64,000 nucleotides of DNA, taken from assembly GCA_024345305.1 (NCBI GenBank), contig BRON01000001.1:2852001-2916000 (forward strand), in the 5' to 3' direction. The translations under genes were made by a program, and so were the position numbers. Under the pieces are notes generated by a model. That model had not been told where the DNA came from, made no database searches, and saw nothing but the letters and a program-made list of their open reading frames with translations. The DNA comes from Mrakia gelida. Lineage: Eukaryota; Basidiomycota; Tremellomycetes; Cystofilobasidiales; Mrakiaceae. How positions within the stretch are numbered: the stretch's first letter is position 1; each line of letters opens with the position of its first letter. Shown here in pieces: positions 11,307 through 23,646 of this stretch.

Positions 11307-13058
11307 ATGCTCCTGCTCTCCTTCGCCCTCCCCCTTCTCGCGAGGTCGCTCGTCGTTGCAGCCTGTGAGCGTCGTTCCTCTCTCTCTCTCTTCGTCGCCT
11401 CACTCCTGCTCGTCGATGAGTATCCCCACTGATCGCCCAAGCTCTTCTTCTCTTTCGTTCCTTCTCCCTCTAGCTCCAGCCCTTCCCTCCCTCTCCGCCA
11501 GGGACGTCGAGCAGAGCGACGACCACGTCAGCTGGATCTCTCCCAACTCCCAGACCGTCATTGCTCAGTGCTACCCTGTAAGCACATAGTCTCCTGTCCT
11601 TCTCTTTCCCCTGAATCCAAAAGTGACCTGACCTCGGGTTCGTTGCCTTCCTTCTCCGTGCTTCTCCAGCTCAATATCACCTTCTACACCGACCGGCGAC
11701 CATGCGCCGCGTATCTCGTTTACTCCCTCAACCAGAAGAAGAAATACTACAGGATGGAGGAGTGGGTCAACAGTTCAAGCAACCCGTGGGATGTCAGTGG
11801 TGGTTCCGGTCCGGTCGATATCGCTTGGGACGCTGGTGAGTCGAGCCTGAGCTTCCGTGCTTTCTCTCCTCGTCGAGCTCGCTGCTGATCCTCAATCTCG
11901 CCTCGCAGTTCCCATGAGATCGAGCGCAGTGGTTTGGCTTGGAATTAACAGTTGTGATGGAACCGGTCAGTGACCAGTCGTATCCGTGAGGCTTGGTCTT
12001 CCGAGCTGACCCTTCGACGCGACTCTGCCGTTTGTTCCTTGTCACAGAGTCATATCTCTCGGGATCTGGATGTAATTCACAAGCCCAAACCTCTCTAACG
12101 TGTTATACTGAAGTGATTCGCTTCATTTCTCAAACAGTTACGGTCCAGGGTTCGGATAATTCGTCCTGGTTCGTCGTCGTTCAACTTCTCCTCGCGACGT
12201 CGTGTGCTGACGACGTCCCTTCTCCTTATCTCTTCTCTAGCTTGTCTACGGAATCCGCCGGAGACACCAACTACGGGACCTCTCTGACCGGAAGCGGAGG
12301 AGTGACCACAACGGTCGTGGGTCCGCTTCAATCCTCCTCATCCCCATCGTCCTTCCCCATCTCGACTTCCCCTTCAAAGAGCAACACCGCCGTCATCGTC
12401 GGTGGAGTCGTCGGAGGTCTCGGAGCCCTTGCTGCTTCCAGTTTGGCTGCTCTTTTCTTCTTGAGGAGAAAAAGAAGGAGAGGGAGGGATGGGCGGAGGG
12501 GAGCTTTCGAGGTTGACGGGGAAGCAAAGCCTGACGACGACGATGAGGAGACCTCGAACGGTCTCGCGATCGTGGGAGATTCACAAGCAGGAGTCATCTC
12601 TCCTCTCATCATTCCCAACTACTCTCAACCTGTCCTCGTTGCGACGTACGCGAGTCCTGGAGGTGAGTCGCGATCTCGTCCTTTCCTCTCGATCCATCTT
12701 TTCTCAAGTCGACGTAGGTACTGACCTTGTCCCCTCTCATTTCCCTTTCCCCCTTCTTTCTCTTCGCCTGCAGTCGTCGTCGCTCCATCCAAATCCACTC
12801 CCATAATCCCAGAAGAGGTCATCCAAGAACGAGACGGAGGCGTGGTTCAGGGCTACCAAGTCGAACGCGTCCCTCCTACTTACGACGTGCGTTCTCACTC
12901 TTTCCATCGCTCTTCGCCCGCTTTCCCTCTTTTAACATCGAGTAAACTGACCTCGCTCTTATCTCTTCTCCCCTGATCTCTCACAGGACGCTACCGACGC
13001 GATCTTGTCCCCGCCCGCCCCCTCCACGACGCGTCCTTCTTTCTCCTCTCACAAATGA
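11307..13058 (+). CDS. Signal-peptide, single-TM cell-surface protein (possible wall sensor-like)
   Basis: Exon 1 encodes a signal peptide (MLLLSFALPLLARSLVVAA). Spliced exons then give an extracellular domain of roughly 150 residues with SWISPNSQTVIAQCYP, LNITFYTDRRPCAAYLVY and paired cysteines, followed by CLSTESAGDTNYGTSLTG and a Ser/Thr-rich stalk. A Gly/Ala transmembrane helix (VIVGGVVGGLGALAASSL and on) follows, with the basic stop-transfer FLRRKRRRGRDGRR. The cytosolic tail is acidic then Pro-rich (EEVIQERDGG, VERVPPTYD) and ends FSSHK. This layout resembles fungal Mid2/Wsc-type sensors and many basidiomycete surface proteins of unknown role. No known domain is recognised in the ectodomain, so only topology is claimed. 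Confidence 0.75.
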
Positions 13059-13576
13059 GCAGCGTCGTCTCCCGTCGGCCTTCACTCTCTCCCTACCCAC
13101 TAACGTATCCCTCCTTGTCCACCCACGTAGTCTGGCTCGTCCTAGAACCTCTTATTGCTCTATGCATCTCGTCTCTCGCTCGCTTTCGATTTATTCTCTT
13201 TTCCTCTTCTCCCCTTGCCCTTTTAGTGGTTGATGTAATGAACTCTCGATCCTTTTGCGAGATACTAGAACGGACTCGAAAGGTTCAAGAGAGCTGAGCA
13301 AAACTTCTCGCACCTTTTCTTGACGCGTCCTCGACCACCACATCGATGAGTCGATTTGGCGACGCAGTCTGCTCGTTCTCTTTCGCTCGTCTCGCATATG
13401 CACCGCTGAAGGAGGTTGTATAGTGAGATGAGAGAAGGTGTAGACGAAGAGATAGACGAGAGCCCAAAAGACGAAAGAAAACTGACACGGAGAAGTCTAA
13501 AACGAAGAGGTGAAGGACGAAAAGACAAAACCGAAGCGAAAACGAAAAGAAGTGCAACGCGACGAGCTCGCGCTGT
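13059..13576. other. Convergent 3' region
   Basis: 518 bp between two convergent stops, relatively T/A-rich on the left (13190-13250). One GACGCGTC palindrome lies at 13322-13329. Nothing coding is recognised. Confidence 0.4.
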
Positions 13577-14486
13577 CTAGGCCGCGATACAGTCTCCGTC
13601 AGTGGAGAGCGACCATCCTCGGATGCATGAATCTGCAGAAGATATAGAGAAACGGCGAGAAAGAGTTCAGCATGGGAGCGAGAGCAAGAGGAGGACAAGG
13701 GAGAAACCAAAACGAAGCGAGTCGAACTCACCGACAACACAAGATCCGTTTCGGCAAGAGACCTCGTCCGTTCCAGGGATATCTGAGCAATCGACTCCCT
13801 TACCGACGAGGCATCCTCCACACGAGCTGAGGAAGCGGGAGAAGGAAGAAAGACAAAGAGATCAGCGTTCGTTCGGAAACAGCTCGACGCGTCGAGGCGA
13901 ACCGACGACCGGATCGCAAAGAGGAAAACTCACGCGAGGTTCTCCTTGATGTTGATGCACTCGAAAGCGTTGGTTGAAGCGAGAGGGCAAGCCTGCTCTC
14001 CGATAGGGCAGATCTTGCCCCCGATGTAAGGCGAGAGCTCGACGACCTTGCGCTTTCGCTTGTAGGGAGCTGGAACGGCCGAAACTTTGGGAGCTCCGTT
14101 CTCGCACAGGGATCTACGGCCGACAGAAACAGAAGAAAAACTAACGTAGGGTAGCTGTTTAGAACAAGGAAGGGAGGGAGGGGTCGGTCAGCTTCCGGTC
14201 GACGACGACGACGCCGCGAAAGGAAGGTGAAAAAAAAGCGCGCTCACGTAGTGTAGCTCTGGCAGGTCGAAGCCTGAGACCCCCAGATATATCCTATAGC
14301 TCCTGCTCTGTTCTCAACGAGCTGAGCGCAAGCAGCTTCCGTCAAAGGGCTGTTTTGCGCGTAACCTCCTTGTCCTATCCCCCAGGTGTTGCTGAGATGG
14401 AATACGTCGAAGGAAACGAAGTCGAGAGCGTTCGAGAGAGTAGCGGCCGAGAGGAGGAGGAGGAGAGGAGAGATGGTGGAGCGCAT
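13577..14486 (-). CDS. PriA-like secreted cysteine-rich protein
   Basis: The start MRSTISPLLLLLSAATLSNA at 14486 is a good signal peptide. The mature part begins FVSFDVFHLSNTWGIGQGGY. Exons then give KRKRKVVELSPYIGGKICP, GEQACPLASTNAFECINIKE, SCGGCLVGKGVDCSDIPG and VSCRNGSCVVDSC, ending GDCIAA at 13577. The CP-G-x(n)-C-x-FEC-I block followed by ESCGGC...GVDCS..PG...C..G.C is the pattern of the basidiomycete PriA (Lentinula) and related secreted families. At least four introns; one contains GACGCGTC at 13886. A KRKRK stretch could be a Kex2-type processing site. Function is unknown: a secreted or wall-associated, disulfide-bonded protein. Confidence 0.78.
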
Positions 14487-14996
14487 GTCGAAGAGGAGGA
14501 GGCGAAGGGGAGGGGGGGAAAGAAAAGAGTGTTGTTTTGGTTGGGAGTGTTGTTTACGCCTCTTGTGAAGAGGCCGAGGCAAGGACGGAGCTGAGACGGA
14601 AAGGCGCTTGTGATCCACCATTACATCGGCATACAAAAGAACGGAGTGAAGAAGTAGAAAGAAGAAAAGGGAAACTCGTGGGGCGAGGGAAACGTGAATC
14701 CGACGCGTCAAAATTGCCCTCGACGAGAAGAGCCGACGGAAACGCCTGGAACGGTGTGGAGGCGAGGTCTGGGAAGCGAGTAATAGGGTGCCGAGTAGTA
14801 CAGAGGGCGAGCAAGGGCGCCGGAGTGGTGCCAGCTCTGAGACTGGAAAGACAAAAGGGAAGAGGCGTTTCGAGCGAGGTCGCCGTTCGAACTTCTCAGC
14901 GTTCACTTGAGCTCGTTCTGAGTCTGAACACGCATGAAGAAGGATTTATCGAAGATCTACCCTCACCGCTGGTAGCTGGGTCCCCACCAGACTCTC
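14487..14996. other. Intergenic region upstream of the PriA-like gene
   Basis: 510 bp between the PriA-like start and the stop of the next minus-strand gene. It holds the PriA-like promoter; one GACGCGTC sits near 14702. No gene supported. Confidence 0.4.
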
Positions 14997-17857
14997 TCAC
15001 GCCTTCTCCTCGAATTGCGCTCCCTTCATCCCAACACCGCTACCAGCAAGCATCTCCTTCTCTCCCTCATCCTCCCCCAGCGCTCCTCCTCGACCCATAT
15101 CCCTCAGGGACACCTCATCCGTAGATCTCCGACCCCCTCTATCGTCTCTGTAAGAGTACGTCGAATCCGCTCCTGAGCTTCGTCGACGGCTCGAACGAAT
15201 CGACTCAGCTGCTGCTTCTTCCATCTCGCGAAGGCGAAGGGATCGAGAACCTTCCTCCTTGGGGTCGAAGACGTGTTCCTTTCCGACGAGAACGGCGAAG
15301 AGGACAATGGCCGACTGGGAGGGAGGAAAGGAACACCGAGGAGAGAAGAAGAGGGGAGGGTGAGCTCAACGCGTCGAGTTTCGGGTCGGTCGTTAGGAGA
15401 CATGAGGAAGAAGCTCACGCAAAGACCGACGATGGAGATCTGGAGGAGGAAGCCGCAGACGTCGTAGAAGGAGCTGGCGGGAACAAAAAACGAGGGGGAG
15501 AGTCAGAGAAACTTGTTCGAGCGAAGGAAAAGGAGAAACGCGACGACTGACCCGAACGAAGGGTTTCCAGGAGCGACCGAACGAATGGCTGGCATCGAGA
15601 AGAGAGCGGTGAGAGGGATGACGACCTGCGATAAAGATAACATCGAAGAAGATCTCGATCAGTTGGAACACTCGAGTGAAAACGATAGGCAAGAAGTGAC
15701 CGAAACAACTCGAGGAAAACTCACGAGCGATTCAGCCATCTCGACTCGCCAGATTAGGACTAACGCCGTCTGCCACATGATGACCTGAGAAATGCAGAAA
15801 GAGAGGACATCAGCCTCGTTTTGCGAAGGAGACGAGGATGTGGAAGGCTGCTCACGATGGTGATGACCTGCGAAGAAAAGAAAGGCGAGAGTCAGGGCCA
15901 GCGTTTGCGACGAGGAAAACGCACTTCAGTCTCTTAGAGAGGCAGGTTAACTTACCCAGTTGACCAGGAAGATGCACTAGCAAAAGAGCCCAAGCAAACG
16001 AGAAAGTGAGGAAAGGATCAGCGAAGCAGCAAACGAGACGCGTCGTTCCATCCTGAAGACTCACGATAGCGAACGCGATTGCAGCGCCACTGCGATCCAC
16101 AGCAATCTTGAGCTGTCGACTGTTGGGATCCATTCCCCATCCTGTCGCGTTCGAAGCCAAATCCTCGGTCGAGACGTCCCTGTAGTGCGAAAAGGGAAGA
16201 TCGCGAGTCAGTCGAGAGCCGAGGTCAAGTCGAAGTGACGAGGGAGCTCACCAGTTCGAAAGCACTCCGCTGAAACTAGGGCTGACGGGATAGGTCTCGT
16301 TGGTGAGTGGAGCGACTGCCAGGTAGGCTGTGACGATGTGGTACCTGGAGAAAGAGGGAAAGGAGGGAGAGCGAGGTGGAGAGTAAGACGAGGACGAAAC
16401 GAGATCGAAGAAGCGACGAAGGTTGCAGCTCACTTGTCGAAGGGATAAGCGATATCTGAAGAGGAAGAGGAGGAGTGGATTGGGTCAGTTTGATGAGATC
16501 CGAGCTGAGATCACCTGAGCAGGCGGTCTGGACGGCGAGACGCGTCAAGATGCAAGAAAGTACAAAAAAGAGCCTCGTTCGACTCACCGTTCGCGCGTTT
16601 CGAGGACATCAGGTTCTGCACCGAGAACGGTAGATCTTGGCTGAAAGTCTGCCAGTATCCCCACCTGCACGAGGAGAGGAGGCGAGACGAAGTGAAGAGA
16701 AGAAGGAAGATGCAAAACAAGTCCTCAGCTGAACGGGTTGATTCCCTCGCCTTTCTCTCGCTCCTTCTCTTCCCAGCCCCTCCTCCGCATCCTCGGCACC
16801 CTTCCACATCGATACGATAATCAAGCTTGTCACTCACACAAACAAATTCATCTCAGCATCCCAGTAGAACGAGTCCGCGGCGGGATCGTATCCGAACACT
16901 CGCTTCTTGGGATCCCAACCCACAATAGTCTTGTCGCCGGTCGACTTGTCGACCACGATAGGTCGAGCACTTAGAGTAGTGTTCTCGTTCTGGTAGATGT
17001 CTGGTGAAACGAAAAAAAGGCGGGTGAGAAGACGCGTCGGGAACGAAACGAGCGAGGCGAACGAAGGAAACGAGGAGCTCACCGAAGGGGATGTTGGGTG
17101 TTGAGCACAGGCCATCCGTCTCGCCGGTGAGATTGAAGGAGTTGCATACGAACAGGGTCCACTGCAGAGAGAGGAGGGCAAGATCGGAAGGAAGGAGGTG
17201 AAACGACGAGTCAGGACGAGCTCGACGACGGCGACAAGAGGATGTAGAAAGACTCACGGTGACGGAGATCTTGGCTCCGACGAGATCGATGTTGGTGACC
17301 TTGCCTTCGATGGAGACGACCTGGAGGGCAAAGAGGGGTGAGCTAATCTGAGACGAAGGGAGATGAGGGAAGAAGGAAGAGACGCACCGGTCCGTCAAAG
17401 GTCAAGTCGGACTTCTGTCTGAACTCGAAGCTCTGTAAAAGAAGAATAAGGTTCAGCGGTTCAGCTCAGCATATGGAGAGACGTCTCATGTACTCACGTT
17501 CTTCATGTACCCTTGAAAAGCAGCAGTGATCACGCCTCCCAGACATCCAGCAATGAAGAGGAGGAAGATGGGGACAAACCACCTTCGCCGCCGAAACTTC
17601 CTGAAGTGCAGCCTGGGGAACCTCTTCTTCTGTCGAGGCTTGATATCGCGATCGTGGCTACTTCTGGCATCGTTGAGGAGAGGCTGCTTGGAGGAGAGCG
17701 AGGAGAGGGAACGAGGACGAGGAGGAGAGAGCAGAAGAGGGGAGTCGGATTCGGCGAGAGTTGAACGAGCTTCAGGAGGGTCCGATTCGTCCTTCCTGGG
17801 AGGAGGAGAGTCGAGGCGATTGTATCGAGAGGCAGGAGAGGGTACGAACTGCGACAT
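14997..17857 (-). CDS. DUF4436-type multi-pass membrane protein
   Basis: Start MSQFVPSPASRYNRLDSPPP at 17857; an in-frame ATG at 17998 would add 47 residues. A long Ser/Pro/Arg-rich cytosolic head precedes a first helix (RRRRWFVPIFLLFIAGCLGG). The non-cytosolic domain has PVVSIEGKVTNIDLVGAKI, TWTLFVCNSFNLTGE, GETDGLCSTPNIPF, IVGWDPKKRVFGYDPAADSF, FPYDKYHIV-like VTAYLAVAPLTNETYPV and a set of C-terminal helices including a LTALFSMPAIR block, VAPGNPSFG and a DVCGFLLQISIVGL segment. The charged tail ends GAQFEEKA. The shape (one helix, large outer domain, then three helices with an alternating loop) is that of DUF4436, known from actinobacteria and basidiomycetes. Biological role unknown. At least twelve introns. 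Confidence 0.6.
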
Positions 17858-18248
17858 GGAGGTGGAGTGAGAGGTTTGGAAGAAAGAGAGGAAGGGAGGA
17901 GCTTCGGCAGGATGGGAGGAGGGAAGGGCGGAGCGAGAGAGGGGACGGTCGCAGGAGAGCGCCGTCCATGCCATAAGGATGCCGTTGAGAGGGTTCATTG
18001 CTGTTAGCGTTGATAGAGAGCGAAGCACTGCATACGAAAAGGTGGAGAAGGTTTTCGTCTCTCCGAGGGTTTGTTGGGAACTGGTCGTTAGGAGCGACCG
18101 AGCGAAGGAACCGACTCGAGCTCACCTCCTAATCCCTTCTGCTCATCCGTTTCGTTGGCTTCGTCCTCCCAACCAAATCCACCAAAAGATCCGTTTTTTC
18201 TTCCCGATCATCTCCCTCGACCAGGCTTCAGCGTGAATCGATCCTTGG
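17858..18248. promoter_or_regulatory. Divergent promoter, DUF4436 gene / Zn2Cys6 regulator
   Basis: 391 bp between the chosen starts. If the DUF4436 gene begins at 17998 the spacer is 250 bp. A T-rich/C-rich block (18185-18215) precedes the regulator ATG. Confidence 0.4.
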
Positions 18249-21027
18249 ATGCCCGCCGACAAGTCTTCTGCCTCTACGTCCAAGGTCGTCTCGTCAAACA
18301 AAGGGAAGGGCAAGGCGGTTCCTAAGGCAGCAGGCTTGAAGAGAGCGAAGACAGGGTGTGGTGAGTCTTATCTTTCTCGAAGAGGGTTAGGGAAGGTAAC
18401 AGAGTACCTGGGGAAGTGGAAAGAACTCGAGATAGCTCGGGGGCGGGCGGTGGAGGGACGAGACAAAAAAGGAGCGGAGGGAGGGAAGGAGACCTCGAGC
18501 TGACCTTGCTTCCTCTTTTGCCTCTCGTCCCCTCGGCCTCCTCTCGTACCAGAGTCTTGTCGGAAACGGAGACACAAGTGTACAGAGGAACGACCAGAGT
18601 GCGCTCGATGCGTTAGATCAAGCTTTCCTGTACGCTCTACTCTCTCTCGTCGAGTCGGCTCGAAGACCTCGCGAGCTCGTCGAGATCAAGAAGCTGACCT
18701 GTTGCTTCTTTCCTTCTTTCATAGTGCCTGTATCCCGTCGAGATCAAGAAGACAGTATACAAGGCCTACGGAGAATCAACAGCCTCCTCTTCATCCAACG
18801 CCGCTGCTTCCTCCAGTCGGATCTTACCCTCAACGACAACACCCCCACCTCCTTCGACGACCCCTCCGTTCTCTCCTCCTCCCAACGCTTCCACCTCCCT
18901 CTACAAGACTCCAACCTCGGATCTCGAACTCAGCTACCCAGATCCTACAGAAAGACTTCTAGTTGAGTATTATGTCCAGTCGTTGGTCTCTCTCCTCTCG
19001 CGGAAATCAGATCCAGGGCTGACGTTTCGCCTTCGATTGGTCTTTCTCTCCCTTCGCGTCTTCTCCCCTCGTTCTTCTTCTTCCTCCTTCTCCCGCTCTA
19101 TACAGCTCCATCACGCTCTCGCCTTAATCCCCTCCCTCACCATGGCCTCTCCAGTTCCCCTCTCTCACACCCCGAACTCTCCCTTCCAGAACTTCCTCAT
19201 GCCCGCGTTCGACCCACCCTCGTTCCTCGCCCAACGCGGATCCTCGACTGCTCACGAAGCCTTCTCGCTCTCCCTCCTCTCGGTCGGAGCGGTCATCCTG
19301 TCCTATTTCCACCATACCAGTGCCTTGGAGGAGCCGTTCCCTGCCGACTCCCTTCGCGAAGAGGAGAAGTATCGTCAACTGGCCAACGCGTTCGTCGACG
19401 GTTCCCTCGCTCTCGTCAAGGGATCGCTCGTCCTCGCTCAGGTCGGAACCGGACTCTCCGAGGCGAACTTCCAGTTCTTGAGCCTAGCCGCAGGGATGAG
19501 CTTGCTCAACAAGTGCTTGTCGGGAGGAGGAGGGTACACGGAAGCGTTGTTGTTGGCGAGGAGGATCATTGGAGCTCGAGGAGGACCGAGGCAGATGCTA
19601 GAGTGAGTTTCTCTCTTCCCCCGCGATGTTTGGTCGAACCTTTCTGACCTGCGCTTCGGCTTTCGATAGGGACGCGAGTGCGTCGGGGGATCCAGTTCAT
19701 CTACGGAGGGTTCGAACGGTTTTGGAGAAGACGGTGATGTGGTCGATCTTTGGTTCGTCTCCCGACTTCCTTCGCCTTTCTACCTTTCCGCCTTCATTCA
19801 AGGCCATCGCTGACGCTTCTGTTCTGCTTCTTCTTTTCTCTCAGGCTGCCTCTCGACTGGACTCGCTCCAGATCTCACGTTCCCTAGCGCAATCATCGGC
19901 GACCCTTCGGAGAACGCTTTCGAACCCCTCTCCTCCTACTACTTCCTTCAGTTCCCTCGACCCGTGGACGCGCTGGAACTACAGGATTGGGACTCGGTCG
20001 AAACGATGCTTGGAATGTCGAGGGGGATGGTCGAGCTACTGCATCGAGTTCGTTCCTTTCTGCGCTTCTTCGTTTCGACGCGTCCTCCCTTCGTGCTAAC
20101 CGAAGCTTGATTCCTTCCAGATCAACTCCCTCTACTTTGTATCTCGCCCAGTAGGAGTGCCAGCACCGGGCGAACCCCCTCTCGCTGTCGAATCGATCTG
20201 GATCGGTCAAGCGAATGTGTTGCTCGTCGAGGTCGCGACTTGGCGAGCGAGAGTGCTCCAACGGACAGCTCTCCTTCCCGATGGAATCCCAATATCCCGA
20301 GTCGATATGGGGAACTTGATTTACACTCACATGTTCGAGGTGAGCACATCGACTCTCTCTACTCTTATCGAACCCTTTTTTGAAGACGCGTTGAAACGAT
20401 CGCTGACCTTCTCGTTTCTTTTCGATTCCTTCAGGTCATCCTCTACATCGACCTCCTCGCCTACTCCCCTTCCCATCCCGTCGTTCAACACGCAGCTCTG
20501 GAGATCCTCCACCTGCTCGAGCTGCAGACGAGACGCGGACTCGTCCTCGGGTGAGTCTCGTCTCCCTTCTCGTTTTCTCTTCGCTTCGGCCTCGAAACTG
20601 ACCTTCTTCTCGTTCGATTCTTCAGATTGATGTGGCCGTGGCTCATCGCCGGCTCGATGCTCTCAGGAGGTTCTGATCGATCCAGGATCCTTACTATCGC
20701 CGAAGCTATCAAGTGAGTTCTGCTCTTCTCGTTCGCTCCGCTCCGCTCCTCTCGTCGCGTCGAACCTCAACCAAGACGCTGACCTCTCTTTCGTCTCTCG
20801 CTTCCTCAGAACCGTATGCTGCTTCGATCTTCACTCCGCTCGAGCCGTTCTGCATCAGGTTCGTCCCCCCCTTCTCTTCCCTCTTCGAATTCTGGCCCTC
20901 CTCGCGCTGATTCACCCTCGCTCTCTTCGTCCGTCAGGTCTGGCTCGAACGCGACCAAGGAAACGAATGGACCACCTGGAGGACCATCATGGCCGCTTCG
21001 GGGGAGGAGGGGATGATCTTGATCTAG
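18249..21027 (+). CDS. Zn2Cys6 transcription factor with a Fungal_trans_2-type domain
   Basis: ATG at 18249. The zinc cluster is built across three exons: KRAKTGC, then ESCRKRRHKCTEERPECARC, then VRSSFP joined to CLYPVEIKK, giving all six cysteines. A Ser/Pro linker follows, then LLVEYYVQS, LHHALALIPSL, NSPFQNFLMPAFDPPSF and AHEAFSLSLLSVGAVILSYF, the helical start of the Fungal_trans_2 region. The rest (YTEALLLARRIIGARGG, VMWSIFGCLSTGL, ESIWIGQANVLLVEVATWRA, ASGEEGMILI) continues it to the stop at 21027. About ten short introns. It should bind CGG-type sites and regulate transcription in the nucleus. It converges on the agmatinase gene with 184 bp between stops, so it is a candidate local regulator; that link is inference only. 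Confidence 0.85.
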
Positions 21028-21211
21028 CTTTCCTCCTTCTTCTCCATCTTCACTTCGCTCGCTCAGCTCGTTACGCCTTCGATCCCTCCCTCTCTCTCTC
21101 TCCTTACGCTCAGCCAGCTCTCGCTTCGATAACGACTTTTTGCATACATGAACTGAGTACAGATCTACGACCTCTCTTTACGCTTCCTTTTCCACCGGCA
21201 AGTCCCAAAGT

Positions 21212-23403
21212 CTAAAGCTCATCGTGCGACTGCTCGACCTCCTCCTCTTCTCGCTCCACTCCCATCGCCTCAAGCGCAACGGCTCTTCGATCGGACGCTC
21301 CGAGGGTGAGGACAGAGAGCATGTCGAAGATGATATCGGCTGCTGCGATTCCGGTGAGTTCGGCGTTGGTGTCGTAGGCTGGTGAAAGACACGAAGCGAG
21401 GAGGGAGGGGGAAGGTTAGACGCGACGTGAGGAGGGAGGAGGGAAGGGGAGGAAGGAGGGATGGGTGGACGAACCGGGTGAGACCTAGAAGGAAGAAGGA
21501 GGGGTTGGGGTGGGTTAGATGGAGTGGGGAGGGGACGAGAAGGGGAGAAGAGAAGAAAAGAGGGAAGAGGACTGACTTCGACAAGATCGAACGCAACGAA
21601 GTTCAAGCCTCGAAGACCGTGCAGGATCCTTCGGACTTCTCGGGTGGTCCATCCTCCTGATTCGGGGGTACCAGCTGAACGAAACGAGAAACATAAAAGT
21701 GCCAGTCAGCTTTGGATCGGTTGAGGAAATGAGAGAAAAAAGGAAAGGCGGCGTGTTCGAGAGAGAGACTCACTCGCAGGCTGAAGCGGGGAAGCGAAAA
21801 CGAAACCAAAAGTCCGACGCGTCTTTGTCAGTTTCCTCGCACGAACGAACGAAAGAACGGAGTGAGTGAGTGTCAGAGACGAGTTGCAACTCACAGCCAT
21901 ACTAGGATCAATCACATCGATATCGAAACTGAGCATCACAGGGTTGGTCGTCCCCACTCGATCTCGAATCCTCTTGATGATCGCGTCGACTCCTCCGTAA
22001 TCGTCGATCTCCATGGTGGAGATGAGGTGGAAGCCAGCGGTGATGTCGTCGTCGAGGTCTTGAGGGCCTGTAAGTCTTGTTCGGATCCCAGCGTGGATGG
22101 AGGAGTTGCCTCGGAGGAGGCCTTCTTCGTAGGCTTTCCAGAACTGAGAAACAGAGCGTGGAAGGGGGGGGGGGGGGGGATGAGCGATGAAGCGATGAAG
22201 AAGAAAGAAAGACGAGAGGGGGGGGGGGGGGGGGAAACTGACGAAAGTTCCGTGGTTGATGTTGGATTGAAGAGACGAAGCGCCAGGGTATCGAGCTGGG
22301 TTCCAGGTGTCGATGTGAGCGTCGAAGTGGATGACCGAGACTGGTCCCCAGACTTTGTTGAGAGATCGGAGGATGGGGAGAGCGATGGTGTGGTCTCCTA
22401 TATAGATCAGAGAGACGCGTCGGAAAGGTCAGCTCTCTCGCGAACAGGCTCGAGAAACAAGACTCGACCGCCGCGACTCACCTCCCAAGCTGACGATCCT
22501 AGGATGAGCTCGACCCGTCTTGGGTGAGATCTGATCGAAGAAGCTGGTACCTAACGAGTCGTCTCGAACAGGCGTTGGTCGGTGAAGAAGGGTGTCGTCT
22601 GCGAACGAGGAGGAGGAGGAGGAGGGTGAGCTCGAGATTTCGACGCGAGCGCTAAAGAGCCGAGACATGGGACCGTTTAACGCACAAGCAGCCTCGATCT
22701 GATCGATAGCGACAGCAGGGTCGTAAGGAGTAGTAGGGACGTCTCCACAGTCGAGCTGAGAGGGAAGGAAGACGGCGAGGTTGCGTCAGAACAAGCAGAA
22801 GAAGCGCGAAGGACGTGGGGAGGGGAGGGCTGGGGAGGGGAGGAGGAGGGAGAGAGCTCACGACTCGAGCGCCTGATTGATAAGGGTTGTGGGAGAGAGC
22901 CATGTTCCATCCTCTAGCTGGCAATTGTCGTCTTGAACCCTGTCGGATAGCGTTGGGACCGAAACGAGCTCCTGGGAGAGGGCGGGAAAGCGAGAACAAA
23001 GTGAGGGAGGGAAGTGAGCTTGAGCTTCGATTTGACCTTCCCTCCTCCCTCCCTCGCTCTTTTCCGAGCGACAACTCACCTGGCCTGTATGAAACGCTCA
23101 GGTCGTATGGAATTCCCATGACGGCGACTGAAAAGGAAGAAGAAAGTGATCAACGACCTCTTCTTCGAAGCTGTATCGCGCCTCGACGAACTGACCATCG
23201 AGCTCGGTGGTCGGATCGTTCAAGCAGCTCTCGAATGGTAGATGAGCGAAGGTGACGGGTCCGGAGAAGGACAGATCGCCCAAATGAGAGTAGCCCTTCT
23301 CAGCCCAAGGGTCTACGATGGGTTCCGAGCTCGAAGGACCAGCGGAGATGGGCGAGGGAAGGAGGAGGAGGGAGGAAAGCAGGAGGGAGTGAAGGGCGAG
23401 CAT
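21212..23403 (-). CDS. Agmatinase/ureohydrolase with signal peptide
   Basis: Start MLALHSLLLSSLLLLPSPIS at 23403 (a secretory signal), stop at 21212. The exons give VAVMGIPYDLSVSYRPGARF, GPNAIRQGSRR, ALSHNPYQSGA, LDCGDVPTTPYDP, then the metal ligands: GG-DHTIALPILRSL, VIHFDAHIDTW and SFDIDVIDPSMA. GTPESGGWTTREVRRIL and a VEVSPAYDTNAELTG block follow. All Mn-binding His/Asp of the arginase fold are present. Substrate is most likely agmatine (giving putrescine and urea) because the order of motifs follows fungal agmatinases; guanidinobutyrase is possible. Entry to the secretory route is unusual for the enzyme in general but recurrent in fungi. One intron has two long G/C runs (see repeat entry). 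Divergent from the aldehyde dehydrogenase. Confidence 0.9.
22164..22234. repeat. Two long G homopolymers in one intron
   Basis: Runs of 16 G (22164-22179) and 17 G (22218-22234) lie in the same intron of the minus-strand agmatinase gene, so the transcript carries two C16-17 runs upstream of the acceptor. Confidence 0.9.
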
Positions 23404-23646
23404 GATTATGGAGAGGCGGGTGGGCGTTGAAGGTTGAAAAAGAGTCAAAAGACCGAACAGGTGAATGGGAAGCACGGCCGCTCGCCTAAAAGACAGATCG
23501 AGTGGTCAGAAGGGCGAAGGGGAAATGGTGGGAGAGAGAAGGAGGAAGGCGAAGGGCTGATAAACGTGAGCTCACCAAGGCGTCGGCCTGAGGTCGCCTA
23601 TCTTTCTGCTCTCCCTTCCTTCCCCCACCCCCCCCCCCTTTTTTTG
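23404..23646. promoter_or_regulatory. Short bidirectional promoter, agmatinase / aldehyde dehydrogenase
   Basis: 243 bp separate the two start codons. It holds a GATAA (in 'gctgataaacg', near 23557) and an inverted GATAG (in 'cctatcttt', near 23600). These are candidate nitrogen-regulatory GATA-factor sites, a role known in fungi but only inferred here. A C11-T7 run (23628-23645) ends one base before the ALDH ATG. Confidence 0.5.
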
